64,000 nt of DNA, taken from the NCBI GenBank assembly GCA_040878035.1, contig JBBDMX010000008.1:94373-158372 (forward strand), read 5' to 3'. Below, piece after piece: positions 34,188 to 42,483 of this stretch (the stretch's first letter is position 1; each line of letters opens with the position of its first letter). The stretch comes from JBBDMX01 sp040878035. GTDB taxonomy: Bacteria > Planctomycetota > Phycisphaerae > Phycisphaerales > Phycisphaeraceae. Position numbers and translations under genes: made by a program. Below the pieces are notes generated by a model that was not told where the DNA came from, did not search any database, and saw only the letters and a program-made list of their open reading frames with translations.

Positions 34188-35810
34188 CTACTCCCACTCA
34201 ATCGTCGCCGGCGGCTTACTACTGATGTCGTACACCACCCGGTTGACGCCGCGCACCTCGTTGATGATGCGGTTGCTGATGGTCGCCAGCACGTCGTACG
34301 GGATGCGCGCCCAGTCGGCGGTCATGAAGTCCTGGCTCTCCACCGCGCGGACGGCGATCACGTCCTCATATGTCCGGCCATCGCCCATCACGCCCACGGC
34401 CTTGACCGGCAAGAGCACGGCGAAGACCTGGGCAGTGCGACGATACAGATTGCTGGCGACGATCTCCTCCAGCAGGATTTCATCGGCGTCGCGCAGCACA
34501 TCGAGGCGAGCCTTGTTGACCTCACCCAGCACGCGCACGGCCAGGCCCGGGCCGGGGAAGGGATGCCGCCAGACCAGGTGTTCGGGCAGGCCCAGGACTT
34601 CGCCAAGTTTTCGCACCTCGTCCTTGAAGAGGGCGCGCAGCGGCTCGATAAGTTCGAAGCCCAGTTCCGCGGGCAGGCCGCCGACGTTGTGGTGCAGCTT
34701 GATGTTGGCCGCGGCGCCCGAGTAGCCCTGCCCGGATTCGATCACGTCAGGGTAGAGCGTGCCCTGTGCGAGAAAGCGAATTTCTGATTCATGATTGCTG
34801 AGTTCTGATTTGAGAGTGACGGCGGCATTCTTGAACACGTCGATGAAATCGTGGCCGATGCGGCGGCGCTTTTCCTGGGGGTCGCTGACGCCCGCCAAGT
34901 CTCCCAGAAATTGCTCGGAGGCATCGATGACGCGCAGATCGACGTCGAAGTGGCCGCGAAAGGTCTGTTCGACCAGGTCGCGTTCCCCTTTGCGCAGCAG
35001 GCCGTTGTCCACGAAGATGCACGTGAGCTGCTTGCCGATGGCCTTGGCCAGCAGGGCGGCGACGACCGAGGAATCGACGCCGCCGGAGAGGCCGCAGATC
35101 ACGCGGTCCTGGCCGACGCGCTGGCGGATGCTGCGCACCTGCGCATCGAGGAAGTCGCTCATGCGCCACGTGCCCCCCGCCTTGCAGATGCCAAAGAGGA
35201 AGTTGCGCAGGATGTCCCCGCCGTGAGGTGTGTGCGTGACCTCGGGATGAAACTGCACGCCAAAGAAGGGCCTGCTGCGATGGCGCACCGCGGCGATGGC
35301 GCAGGTGGGCGTGGCCGCCAGGGAGACGAAATCATCGCCCAGCGTGTTGACCTGGTCGCCGTGGCTCATCCACACGGTCGTATTCTGGGGCAGTCCCGCC
35401 AGCAGGTCGCTGGCATCATTGATTTTTAGCGCCGCCCGGCCGTACTCGCGCGCCTTGGCGTTGCGCACATCCCCGCCGAGCAGTTGGCAGCCGATCTGCA
35501 TGCCGTAACAGATGCCCAGCACGGGCACGCCCAGTTCCAGCAATCGCGGATCGCAGGTGGGCGCCCCCTTCTCGTACACGCTGGCCGGGCCGCCTGAGAG
35601 GATGATGCCGATGGGCTTGAGTTGGGCCAGTTGCTGCGGATCGACGTTGGGGCCGACGAGCAGGCTGAACACGCCGGCCTCGCGCACGCGCCGGGCGATC
35701 AACTGCACGTATTGTGAACCAAAATCGACGATGGGCACGACCTGGCCGCGAACCTCCGGCGGCACGTCGGCCCAGGGGTTGGCGGGGGGGATGGATGGGG
35801 TGGCGCTCAT
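34188..35810 (-). CDS. guaA: GMP synthase (glutamine-hydrolysing)
   Basis: A 540-residue amidotransferase converting XMP to GMP. The class-I glutamine amidotransferase domain has VLGICYGMQIGC (Cys 101) and VQFHPEVTHT; the ATP pyrophosphatase domain has GLSGGVDSSVVAALL; the C-terminal dimerisation domain ends KPPATIEWE. Start ATG 35810. Compared with the family spacing between FIDVF and FLAQGTLYPD, about eight to eleven residues are extra (TLKSELSNHESEI); the DNA there is an atttctg word repeat. Despite this insert the rest is intact and the enzyme is essential, so the insert must be tolerated. Confidence 0.97.
   Translation of the reverse strand: MSATPSIPPANPWADVPPEVRGQVVPIVDFGSQYVQLIARRVREAGVFSLLVGPNVDPQQLAQLKPIGIILSGGPASVYEKGAPTCDPRLLELGVPVLGICYGMQIGCQLLGGDVRNAKAREYGRAALKINDASDLLAGLPQNTTVWMSHGDQVNTLGDDFVSLAATPTCAIAAVRHRSRPFFGVQFHPEVTHTPHGGDILRNFLFGICKAGGTWRMSDFLDAQVRSIRQRVGQDRVICGLSGGVDSSVVAALLAKAIGKQLTCIFVDNGLLRKGERDLVEQTFRGHFDVDLRVIDASEQFLGDLAGVSDPQEKRRRIGHDFIDVFKNAAVTLKSELSNHESEIRFLAQGTLYPDVIESGQGYSGAAANIKLHHNVGGLPAELGFELIEPLRALFKDEVRKLGEVLGLPEHLVWRHPFPGPGLAVRVLGEVNKARLDVLRDADEILLEEIVASNLYRRTAQVFAVLLPVKAVGVMGDGRTYEDVIAVRAVESQDFMTADWARIPYDVLATISNRIINEVRGVNRVVYDISSKPPATIEWE
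34779..34810. repeat. In-frame word repeat inside guaA
   Basis: aatttctgattcatgattgc then tgagttctgatt, about 33 nt, is related to the atttctg/aaatccg word family and encodes the extra residues before FLAQGTLYPD. Confidence 0.65.
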
Positions 35811-35840
35811 CGCGAGGATGATAGCGGATCGGGCGCGAGG

Positions 35841-35979
35841 GTAACCACAGTAGCCGCAGCAACCAAGGAATCGACGCTTCAAGCCGGGGCAGAGGCGTTG
35901 CGCCGCCCCGGATCCGGGTGTTGTGCGTTGCCATACCCGGGGCGGCGCTCGCCCAAAGCGGCGAGCTCTGCCCCGGCTT
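35841..35979. repeat. Large imperfect palindrome (aagccggggcag type)
   Basis: Arms aagccggggcagaggcg (35881-35897) and gagctctgccccggctt (35963-35979), with inner arms cgccgccccgg (35901-35911) and ccggggcggcg (35937-35947). A gtaaccacagtagccgcag word fragment precedes it at 35841. It separates guaA from the lipid genes. Confidence 0.85.
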
Positions 35980-35986
35980 GTTGGGG

Positions 35987-36520
35987 TTACGGCTTTGCCG
36001 CGGTGGCCGCCGCGATCAACTCGCGAAACTGCCCGGTGAACACAAAGTTGTGTTCGGGGAACGCCAGGCCCGCGCGGTTGCGGTCGATGTGGCTGAACAT
36101 CAATTCGATCGTTGCCAGCGGAACGGGGGCGGCGGCGGGCTGAGCGGGATCGAGCAGTTCGACAACGCCATGCGTCGCCGCGCCGCTGGGGTCAATGCGT
36201 TCGAGCGTGGCGGTGTAGCGCAGGGTGTGCCCCGGTCCGGCGGCGGCGGTGAAGGTCGCCTTGCCGATCTTGGCCAGGATCACCTTCTCGCGAAAATCGT
36301 TGGCGTGGCCCACCAGAATGCCCGCCGTCTGGGCCATGCCCTCGATGATCAGCGTGTTGGGCAGCACCGGCATGGCGGGACGCAGCGCACGGCCCGCTTC
36401 GTCGGTCACGGCCGGAAAATGATCGTGCAGCACGTCCTCCGCCAGCGTCACGTTCTTGATCGCAACGCAGCGAAGGCCCTTGTCCAACTCGATAATGCGG
36501 TCAATCCAGATCCAGCGCAT
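35987..36520 (-). CDS. Hotdog-fold 3-hydroxyacyl-ACP dehydratase-like protein
   Basis: A 177-residue FabZ/FabA-like hotdog protein. HDHFPAV (catalytic His region) and PVLPNTLIIEGMAQTAGIL (catalytic Glu and the central helix) are in place, with LAKIGKATFTAAAGPGHTL in the beta sheet. It is longer than FabZ by a C-terminal stretch (EHNFVFTGQFRELIAAATA). With the ACP and a second dehydratase just upstream it forms a small lipid-building set on the reverse strand. It may dehydrate an unusual acyl chain rather than serve housekeeping fatty acid synthesis. Confidence 0.85.
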   Translation of the reverse strand: MRWIWIDRIIELDKGLRCVAIKNVTLAEDVLHDHFPAVTDEAGRALRPAMPVLPNTLIIEGMAQTAGILVGHANDFREKVILAKIGKATFTAAAGPGHTLRYTATLERIDPSGAATHGVVELLDPAQPAAAPVPLATIELMFSHIDRNRAGLAFPEHNFVFTGQFRELIAAATAAKP

Positions 36521-36542
36521 GAGGCGTCAAGAAAAGATGAAA

Positions 36543-36735
36543 CACGGATGAACACGGATGAACACGGATGGGGAAGAAGGAGGGAACAGTGATGAACATG
36601 ATGAACATGATGCTAGGAGAAAAGCCGCTTGCGGCTTAGCTTCCTTTCTTTTGTTATTTCCCATCCTGTCCATCATGTATATCACTGTTTCTTCCCCTTC
36701 TTCATTCGTGTTCATCCCTGTTCCTTCTTCTCATC
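36543..36735. repeat. Long inverted repeat (acacggatga / gatgaacat words) with central palindrome
   Basis: Left arm 36543-36612: acacggatgaacacggatg, ggaagaaggagggaac, gatgaacatgatgaacatg. Right arm 36662-36735 is the complement in mirrored order. The centre is a perfect aagccgcttgcggctt palindrome (36623-36638). It occupies the whole gap between two co-directional genes. Confidence 0.92.
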
Positions 36736-37137
36736 TCACGACACTGCGGCGCCCAGCTTGGTTTCGACGAACTTCACGATTGCATCCACAGTGAAGATGT
36801 TGGCGAATTCCGAGACCTTGCGGCTTTCCTCGAACTCCGTCAGGTCGGCGTGGGGCAGACGCTGGCGCAGCTCCGCCATGCCCGAGTCGGTCACTTTGCC
36901 TTCGCGCACGTACTGCGGGTCGTTGAGCACGTTTTCAGGGAACAGCTCGCTCTGTTGAATCTTGATGCCAAAGGCCTTTTCCAGGCGAAACACGATATCC
37001 AGGAAGTCGATCGACTCGGCGCCCAAGTCCTCGACCAGCTTGGCGTCAGGCTTGACCTCCTCGTCGTCCACGCCCAAGGCATCGACCAGCACTTCGCGGA
37101 CTTTTTCTAGAACTTGCGCGTGATTCATCTGTGCCAT
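36736..37137 (-). CDS. Acyl carrier protein, long form
   Basis: A 133-residue carrier protein. Ser 42 in EDLGAESIDFLDIVF is the phosphopantetheine site. At 133 residues it is 50 longer than a normal ACP: about 45 residues rich in charge (NDPQYVREGKVTDSGMAEL and onward) lie between helix II and the last helix (TVDAIVKFVETKLG). ATG codons at 37137 and 37128 compete. It lies between two dehydratase genes on the same strand and probably carries their substrate. Long ACPs of this kind are known to me from planctomycetes. Confidence 0.92.
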   Translation of the reverse strand: MAQMNHAQVLEKVREVLVDALGVDDEEVKPDAKLVEDLGAESIDFLDIVFRLEKAFGIKIQQSELFPENVLNDPQYVREGKVTDSGMAELRQRLPHADLTEFEESRKVSEFANIFTVDAIVKFVETKLGAAVS

Positions 37138-37196
37138 AGGGGCCTCCAGTCAAGCGTGGAGTTATAACCGGAACTCACCCAAATCCCAAACGCGGG

Positions 37197-37324
37197 AGGA
37201 AAAAGAGGGAACAGTGATGGACATGATGAACATGATGATGAAAGGAAAATCCGCTTGCGGCTTAGCATCCCTTCTTCTTTCCCATCCCGTCCATCATGTC
37301 CATCACTGTTCATTCTTTCTTTCC
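37197..37324. repeat. Long inverted repeat (gatggacat word) with REP half-site
   Basis: Left arm 37197-37248 (agagggaacagtgatggac, atgatgaacatgatg) and right arm 37267-37324 (catcatgtccatcactg, ttcattctttctttcc). ccgcttgcggcttag sits in the loop. Its right arm overlaps the end of the dehydratase gene. Confidence 0.9.
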
Positions 37325-37701
37325 AGCGGTTTGAGCGTGAACCGTCCCTGCACGGCCACCTGGTCGTCTACGCTGCCGACGCCCGCCAGGTCGTAGCCGG
37401 CCTGGTCGTCCCCGCCGCGCAAGGTGACCTGCACGCGCAGGCTCTGGCCGGGTCGGACCATGTTGCCGTAGCGGACGTTGCGGACCTGCGCCAGGACCAG
37501 GGGTGGCGCCGCCGGACCGCGCCGCGCTTCGAGCAGCCGCCGCGCCGCCTGCACCAGCGTCTCGAGCATCATCACGCCCGGCAGCACGGGAAAACCGGGG
37601 AAATGGTCCGCCAGGTATTCTTCAGCGGCGCTGACGCTTTTGACCGCCGTGAGGTGGTCGTCGTCCTGCTCCACGATGCGGTCGATGAGGTCAAATTTCA
37701 T
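37303..37701 (-). CDS. FabZ-like 3-hydroxyacyl-ACP dehydratase
   Basis: A 132-residue single hotdog domain close to FabZ. DHFPGFPVLPGVMMLETLVQ carries the catalytic His and Glu of the family. Start ATG 37701 (MKFDLIDRIVEQDDDHL); the open frame to 37746 adds nothing family-like. The last residues (ERKNEQ) are encoded by the repeat that follows. It is the first gene of the dehydratase-ACP-dehydratase set, each member separated by a word repeat. Confidence 0.88.
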   Translation of the reverse strand: MKFDLIDRIVEQDDDHLTAVKSVSAAEEYLADHFPGFPVLPGVMMLETLVQAARRLLEARRGPAAPPLVLAQVRNVRYGNMVRPGQSLRVQVTLRGGDDQAGYDLAGVGSVDDQVAVQGRFTLKPLERKNEQ

Positions 37702-37787
37702 AGGCGTAATCGAGTGTAGATCGTGCCTTGCGGCGCCGCAAATCATGCCACTTTACTGCCCCACTGCTTTCTGCAACGATGCTGAGC

Positions 37788-39008
37788 ATGCCTGACCATG
37801 ACTCCGAACCGCTTCGTCAACCCCTGCGCGACGCCGTCGCCGAGTTTCGCACGCGCTTCGGGCGCGCCCCGGCCTATGCCGCCGCCGCGCCCGGCCGGGT
37901 CAACCTCATCGGCGAACACACCGACTACAACGACGGCTTGGTCCTGCCCATGGCCATCGCACGCTACACCGTCATCGTCGGCGCCCGCACCGACGACGGC
38001 ATGGCGCGCCTGGCCAGCCTGACGCAGAACGACGAAGCGCTCTTTGCCGTCAGCCCCGACCTGCGCCCCGGCGAGCCGCGCTGGGCCAACTATGTCAAGG
38101 GCGTCGTGGCGGGGCTGATCGGTGACTTTGGCCGGCATTTCCCCGCGGGGTTCGAGGCCGTCATCGCTTCCACCGTCCCCCTGGGCGGCGGGCTGTCCTC
38201 GTCGGCGGCGCTGGAGGTCGCCGCGGCCACCCTCCTGGAAGCCATGTCCGGCCAGACCCTCGATCCAGTCGAAAAAGCCCTCCTGGCACAGAAGGCCGAG
38301 CACGAGTTCGCCGGCATGCCCTGCGGCATCATGGACCAGTTCATCTCCACCATGGCCCGGGAAGGCCACGCCATGCTGCTGGATTGCCGCTCGCATGAAA
38401 CACGCTTCGTGCCGCTGTCCGACCCGGCCGTGTCGGTGCTGATCGCCAACACCAACTGCAAGCACGAGTTGACCGGCGGCGAATACGCGCAACGCCGGGC
38501 GCAATGCGAAGAGGCGGCGCGCACGCTGGGCGCTAAGGCCCTGCGCGATGTGACGATGAAAGACCTGGCCGCACGCAAGGAGGCGTTGACGCCGCTGGCG
38601 TACCGGCGGGCCGCGCACGTGGTGAGCGAAATTGCCCGCACGCTTCAGGCCGCCGACGACATGGCCGGCGGCAAGTGGGAGTCGGTCGGCCAGTTGATGT
38701 ACCAGAGCCACCAGTCGCTGCGCGACGACTTTGAAGTCAGTACGCCCGAGCTGGACACGATGGTCGACCTGGCGCGCGACTTGGGCATCACCGGCGGCGT
38801 CTGGGGCGCCCGCATGACCGGCGGGGGCTTCGGCGGCTGCACCGTCACCCTGGTCAAAACCGATCAGGCCCAAGCCGTCAGCGATCACCTGGCCCGGCAA
38901 TACCAGCAGAAAACCGGCATCGAACCCACGCTGTTCGTCACCCGCCCGGCCGGGGGAGCCCGCGTCGTGAAACTGCCAAACGGATGTACCAGCAGTCGGG
39001 ATTTCTGA
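37788..39008 (+). CDS. galK: Galactokinase
   Basis: A GHMP-family kinase of about 406 residues that phosphorylates galactose at C1. GRVNLIGEHTDYNDGLVLP (signature), VPLGGGLSSSAALEVAAA (ATP loop), CGIMDQFIS and GARMTGGGFGGCTV are complete. I chose the ATG at 37788 (MPDHDSEPLRQ); 37779 is an alternative. The final residues (CTSSRDF) lie in a word repeat. Galactose-1-phosphate could feed the polysaccharide locus via UDP-galactose, but galT/galE are not in view. Confidence 0.96.
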   Translation: MPDHDSEPLRQPLRDAVAEFRTRFGRAPAYAAAAPGRVNLIGEHTDYNDGLVLPMAIARYTVIVGARTDDGMARLASLTQNDEALFAVSPDLRPGEPRWANYVKGVVAGLIGDFGRHFPAGFEAVIASTVPLGGGLSSSAALEVAAATLLEAMSGQTLDPVEKALLAQKAEHEFAGMPCGIMDQFISTMAREGHAMLLDCRSHETRFVPLSDPAVSVLIANTNCKHELTGGEYAQRRAQCEEAARTLGAKALRDVTMKDLAARKEALTPLAYRRAAHVVSEIARTLQAADDMAGGKWESVGQLMYQSHQSLRDDFEVSTPELDTMVDLARDLGITGGVWGARMTGGGFGGCTVTLVKTDQAQAVSDHLARQYQQKTGIEPTLFVTRPAGGARVVKLPNGCTSSRDF

Positions 39009-39070
39009 TTTCTGATTCCCGGTTTTTCCCCTCGCTGACTTCTTCGTGCCTTCGTGTTCAACTCTTCTCA
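39000..39070. repeat. Word repeat fragment (atttctg and cttcgtg words)
   Basis: gggatttctgatttctgatt, then cttcttcgtgccttcgtgtt, spanning the convergent ends of galK and the methyltransferase gene. Single-armed. Confidence 0.8.
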
Positions 39071-40060
39071 GGTTTTGCGCAGGATGAACGCCGCCTGATC
39101 GCCGCGGCCTTGGCGATTGAGTCGGGTCGCACGGCGGTTGAAGCGCCAGCGTCGCCAGAGCCAGGCCGGTCCCTTGCCCTTCTTCAACTCCACCAACGAC
39201 GTGCCGCGGCGATACGCCTGCGAGCCCCAGAACTGCACGTAGTTCGAGTCGTCCTGCACGTCGATCAACTCCAGCCTCGCTTGTTCGGCCAGCAGTTTCA
39301 TGCTTTGCCGTGAGTGCAGGAACAGATGCCGGGGTGCGTCGAGTTGAATCCAGTCGCCGCCGTAGTGCTCCCACGCAAATGACGAGCAGGTGGGAATGCG
39401 GATCACGCAGTATCCGCCGGGGTCGAGCAGGCGATGCGCCGCGCGCAGCGTCGCCGCCGGGTCGGGAATGTGCTCGAAGGAGTGATGGAAAGTGATCAGG
39501 TCCCAGCGTCGCGGGTCGGTGTCGGCCATCGCGGTTAACGTCATGCATTCGATGCACAGGCCGTTGCGATACACCAGCCGGTCGGCCACGAAGGGGTCGC
39601 AGCCGGCCACCGCCTGAAAGCCCATGCATCGCAGGGGATAGGCAAAGTGCTTGCCGTTGCCGCAGCCCACATCCAGCACGCGCGTCCGCCGATTCACCCC
39701 CAGTCCAGCCAGGCAGGCAAAGCGATCCTGCCGCGCGAGCCTGGCGATCAGCCAATACGGTGGATGGCGCGGAAACAGCGAAGCCTTGAAGGGCAGTACG
39801 CGAATGGCGCCGATGATGCCGCGGTACTTGTGCTCCTTGAGCGGCTGGGCGGTGTAATAGTCGCTGGGATAAAAGCGTCCCAGGTCCTCGGGAACCTCCA
39901 CGATCTGAAGGCACTGGCACTTGGCGCACTGGAAATAGGTGAACGGCTCGCGCGAGCCGAACATCATCTCGCGCACGGTCAGCGCGCAATTGCCCACCGC
40001 GTTGCCGCAGATTCGGCACGCGAGGTTCGATGCTTCGACAGTTGGAGATGGCGCTGCCAC
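39068..40060 (-). CDS. SAM-dependent methyltransferase with N-terminal zinc ribbon
   Basis: A 330-residue protein. Cys 15/18 (CRIC) and Cys 45/48 (CAKC) form a four-cysteine zinc ribbon as in Methyltransf_13/Hypva_Zn-type sugar C-methyltransferases. The methyltransferase core has RVLDVGCGNGKHFAYPL (about 126-142), FHHSFEHIPDPAATL and GGYCVIRIPTCSS. The family often acts on nucleotide sugars or on glycans. It stands alone, convergent with galK; a polysaccharide-related role is plausible only by analogy. Confidence 0.88.
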   Translation of the reverse strand: MAAPSPTVEASNLACRICGNAVGNCALTVREMMFGSREPFTYFQCAKCQCLQIVEVPEDLGRFYPSDYYTAQPLKEHKYRGIIGAIRVLPFKASLFPRHPPYWLIARLARQDRFACLAGLGVNRRTRVLDVGCGNGKHFAYPLRCMGFQAVAGCDPFVADRLVYRNGLCIECMTLTAMADTDPRRWDLITFHHSFEHIPDPAATLRAAHRLLDPGGYCVIRIPTCSSFAWEHYGGDWIQLDAPRHLFLHSRQSMKLLAEQARLELIDVQDDSNYVQFWGSQAYRRGTSLVELKKGKGPAWLWRRWRFNRRATRLNRQGRGDQAAFILRKT

Positions 40061-40097
40061 GCGGGGATTCTAACGAGGCCGTGCTGATTCACCGCAA

Positions 40098-40853
40098 TCA
40101 CGTCGGCGCGAAGGTCGTATCGGCGGTCGCCATCAGGTAGCGCAGGTCCTGCTTGAGATTGGCGCGGGCTGCGCCATTGAGGTGCCGGGTCCAGGAGGGA
40201 CGCTTCTCGCGTTGGAACCACGCGACGTGCGCCAGCGCCCAGCCGAACATCGGCGCGGTCATGTACTCGGGCTTGAGCAGATCGCTACCCGGCCAGCGGC
40301 TGTAGTCGCTGGCCCAGGTTCGCGGTGTGTTGGCCAGGAAAATGCCCAGCCCGAAATGCACCACCGTCAGATCGGTCAGCAACTCGTTGTCGAACTCATC
40401 GTGCGTGATGCGGCTCTGGCCCAGCAGGCGGACATGCGCCAATTCATGAGCCATGGTGCCCACCAGGCCCACCGGGTCGGCCAGGCCCCATTTATCGATG
40501 CGGACCTTGAACCGTCCTTCATCTTCATGGTAGGTGCCCGCGGCCCCGGGAATGGCCTGGCCGCTTTCGTTCACCAGGATCAGATCGTCGTGCTCGGCGA
40601 CGATGAGCAGATCAACGAGCTCCGGCACCACGTCCATGTAGGCGCAGATGCGGTCGAGCAGGCGTCGCGCCGCCGCTTTCGAGCCGTCGTAAGGATCGGC
40701 GAAAAAGTCGCGCGTGGGCAGAACGATGGGGCGCCCGTTGAAGACGCTGTCCGTAAATTCCTCATCGAGCCACTGTAGCCGCTCCTCCACCCACGCCTTG
40801 GCGGCGATGTCGCAGGGACAGACAGGTTGGAAAAGCCACCCCAGCATTGGCAA
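40098..40853 (-). CDS. HExxH metallopeptidase-like protein
   Basis: A 251-residue protein with GTMAHELAHVRLLG at 132-145, a zincin HExxH motif (His 136, Glu 137, His 140); NELLTDLTVVHFGLG 16 residues later could supply the third ligand (Glu 157). The rest shows no family I can name. It starts 13 bases after the XRE-type antitoxin gene, which itself starts 7 bases after a HigB/RelE-like toxin gene, so all three are one transcript. A role in degrading the regulator, as ImmA/IrrE proteases do, is an attractive inference. No signal peptide, so it is cytosolic. Confidence 0.7.
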   Translation of the reverse strand: MPMLGWLFQPVCPCDIAAKAWVEERLQWLDEEFTDSVFNGRPIVLPTRDFFADPYDGSKAAARRLLDRICAYMDVVPELVDLLIVAEHDDLILVNESGQAIPGAAGTYHEDEGRFKVRIDKWGLADPVGLVGTMAHELAHVRLLGQSRITHDEFDNELLTDLTVVHFGLGIFLANTPRTWASDYSRWPGSDLLKPEYMTAPMFGWALAHVAWFQREKRPSWTRHLNGAARANLKQDLRYLMATADTTFAPT

Positions 40854-40866
40854 ATCCCATGGGCAA

Positions 40867-41145
40867 TCACGCGGCGTCGGTAACCCTCTTGGATTCGTAT
40901 TCCGGGAACATGATGATGGCCGGATGAACCTTGAACGCCTTGGCCAGTTGCTCGGCGCGCTTCTTGCCGATTTCCACCTTTTCGTTCTCCAGCGCGCTGA
41001 GGTTGCTGGCCTTGATCCCCGATCGCCGCGCCAGTTCCACCTGCGTCCAACCCTTGAGATCGCGGAGCATGCGAATCACTTCGCCGGTATGCAGGACGGC
41101 GTGGCGTTTGGCGGCAACAAAATGCTTTGGCGTTCGATTTCGCAT
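40867..41145 (-). CDS. XRE-family antitoxin/transcription factor
   Basis: A 92-residue HTH_XRE protein. GWTQVELARRSGIKASNLSA and LENEKVEIGKKRAEQLAKAF make the complete helix-turn-helix unit. The start ATG 41145 is seven bases after the toxin stop; the longer frame overlaps the toxin gene. In HigBA-like systems such a protein neutralises the toxin and represses the operon. The C-terminus (PEYESKRVTDAA) is short. Confidence 0.9.
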   Translation of the reverse strand: MRNRTPKHFVAAKRHAVLHTGEVIRMLRDLKGWTQVELARRSGIKASNLSALENEKVEIGKKRAEQLAKAFKVHPAIIMFPEYESKRVTDAA

Positions 41146-41152
41146 GATGCTT

Positions 41153-41431
41153 CTAGTATTGATGCGGTGTGACTTCCAGAACGAAAACGGTGACAATTTC
41201 CCGAGCAATGGTGTAGATCACGCGGTACTGCAAGTTGAGCCGGGACGACCGCTGTCCCCGGCGCACGCCTTTGAGTTTTTCGTCATGGAATCCGGGAAAC
41301 TCCCTCACCTTCTCCGGCCCATGCTCACGAACCAGTTCCTTCCACAGTTCGTACTTCTTAGCAACCGATTCCGGAGCTTTCTTGCGCGCCTTGTCCACGC
41401 TGGGATGCTCCAGGATGATCCACATTCTCAA
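41153..41431 (-). CDS. RelE/HigB-like mRNA interferase toxin
   Basis: A 92-residue protein of RelE-fold type. The pattern LKGVRRGQRSSRLNLQYRVI near residues 53-72, followed by YTIAREIVTVFVLEVTPHQY, is typical of HigB/RelE toxins (basic strand, then hydrophobic strand and final HxY). Toxin-first order with an XRE antitoxin fits higBA. It would cleave ribosome-bound mRNA. It starts the three-gene reverse-strand operon ending in the HExxH gene. Confidence 0.9.
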   Translation of the reverse strand: MRMWIILEHPSVDKARKKAPESVAKKYELWKELVREHGPEKVREFPGFHDEKLKGVRRGQRSSRLNLQYRVIYTIAREIVTVFVLEVTPHQY

Positions 41432-41490
41432 ACTTGATATGTTATCTATTCCAATAAGTCAAGTGCCGAAGGGCCACCCACCCATCGCGT

Positions 41491-42321
41491 CTACTTGCGC
41501 CCATTACCCACCGCGTCGTTGCGGTGGTCGGTGTGTTTTCGCAGGCCCCAGGCCGCCAGGCTCGGGAAGGCGGTGCCGATGGCGACGCCGTAGCGCACCA
41601 GTTTGCTGGGCCAGACTTCGGCGGTGGGACGGCGCAGCGCCTTGACGATGCATTTGGCGACGTGATCGGCGGATTGCTTGATGACGTCGGGCGTGTTGGT
41701 GTGCGTGGTGGCCGTGGCTTCCCGTTCCAGCCGGTCGAAGAACTCGGTGCGCGTGCCGATGGGGTGCACGCTGGTCACGTGCAACCCCTCGGAGTGGAGT
41801 TCGGCACGCATGGCGCAGGCAATGGCGTCCTGGGCGGCCTTGGTGGCGGCGTAGGGGCCGTACATCGGCGGCCCGATCTCGCTGGCGGCGCTGGAGCAGA
41901 TGACGATGTGGCCCCGGCCCTTCTGTCGCATCACCGGCAACGCCGCCTTGATGCAGCGCACCGTCCCGAAAAAGTTGGTCTCGAAAATATCGCGGTACTG
42001 CTGATCAGTGGTGCGTTCGACCGGGGCGAACAGGCCGTACCCGGCATTGGCGAACATCACATCCAGGCGATCAAACTCGGCCACGGTTTTGGCCACCAGG
42101 CGCTTGACATCTTCATCCACGGTCACATCACAGGGCACGACCAGGGCGCGGCGGCCGGCGTCGGTGACCTGCCTGGCGACCTGTTCGAGTCGCTCGACCC
42201 GCCGGGCACTGACCACCACGTGCATACCCGCCTGCGCGCATGCCAAGGCGGTGGCGGCGCCAATGCCGGAGCTGGCGCCGGTGATCACGATGACCTGGTC
42301 GTGCAGGTTGATGGTGGGCAT
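41491..42321 (-). CDS. Short-chain dehydrogenase/reductase
   Basis: A 276-residue classical SDR. TGASSGIG (14-21) binds the nucleotide, FANAG (about 91) stabilises the fold, and ICSSAASEIGPPMYGPYAAT gives the Ser and the YxxxK catalytic residues. Start ATG 42321; upstream codons belong to the repeat region. Extra C-terminal residues (WPSKLVRYGVAIGTAFPSLA) may bind a membrane. Cofactor choice and substrate are not evident. Stands alone. Confidence 0.92.
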   Translation of the reverse strand: MPTINLHDQVIVITGASSGIGAATALACAQAGMHVVVSARRVERLEQVARQVTDAGRRALVVPCDVTVDEDVKRLVAKTVAEFDRLDVMFANAGYGLFAPVERTTDQQYRDIFETNFFGTVRCIKAALPVMRQKGRGHIVICSSAASEIGPPMYGPYAATKAAQDAIACAMRAELHSEGLHVTSVHPIGTRTEFFDRLEREATATTHTNTPDVIKQSADHVAKCIVKALRRPTAEVWPSKLVRYGVAIGTAFPSLAAWGLRKHTDHRNDAVGNGRK

Positions 42322-42368
42322 GCCAGAAGTGTAGCGGATGGGTGACGGGCGGAGAAGGGAGGGGAGGG

Positions 42369-42470
42369 AGTAGGGAGACAAGGAGACAAGGAGACAGGGA
42401 GACAGGGAGACAGGGAGACGGGGAATCGTGTATCTCCGTGTCCCCTTGTCTCCCTGTCGTGGGCTACTGC
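42369..42470. repeat. Long inverted repeat (gacaaggag word)
   Basis: Left arm 42369-42423 iterates gagacaag/gagacagg seven times; right arm 42434-42458 is ccccttgtctccctgtc. Asymmetric arms. Confidence 0.88.
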
Positions 42471-42483
42471 CTGTTGTCTTGGG

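Noticed and set aside
37743..40019. Reverse-strand open frame of 758 codons across galK and the methyltransferase
   Set aside because: Runs through a repeat and two recognised genes in wrong frames.
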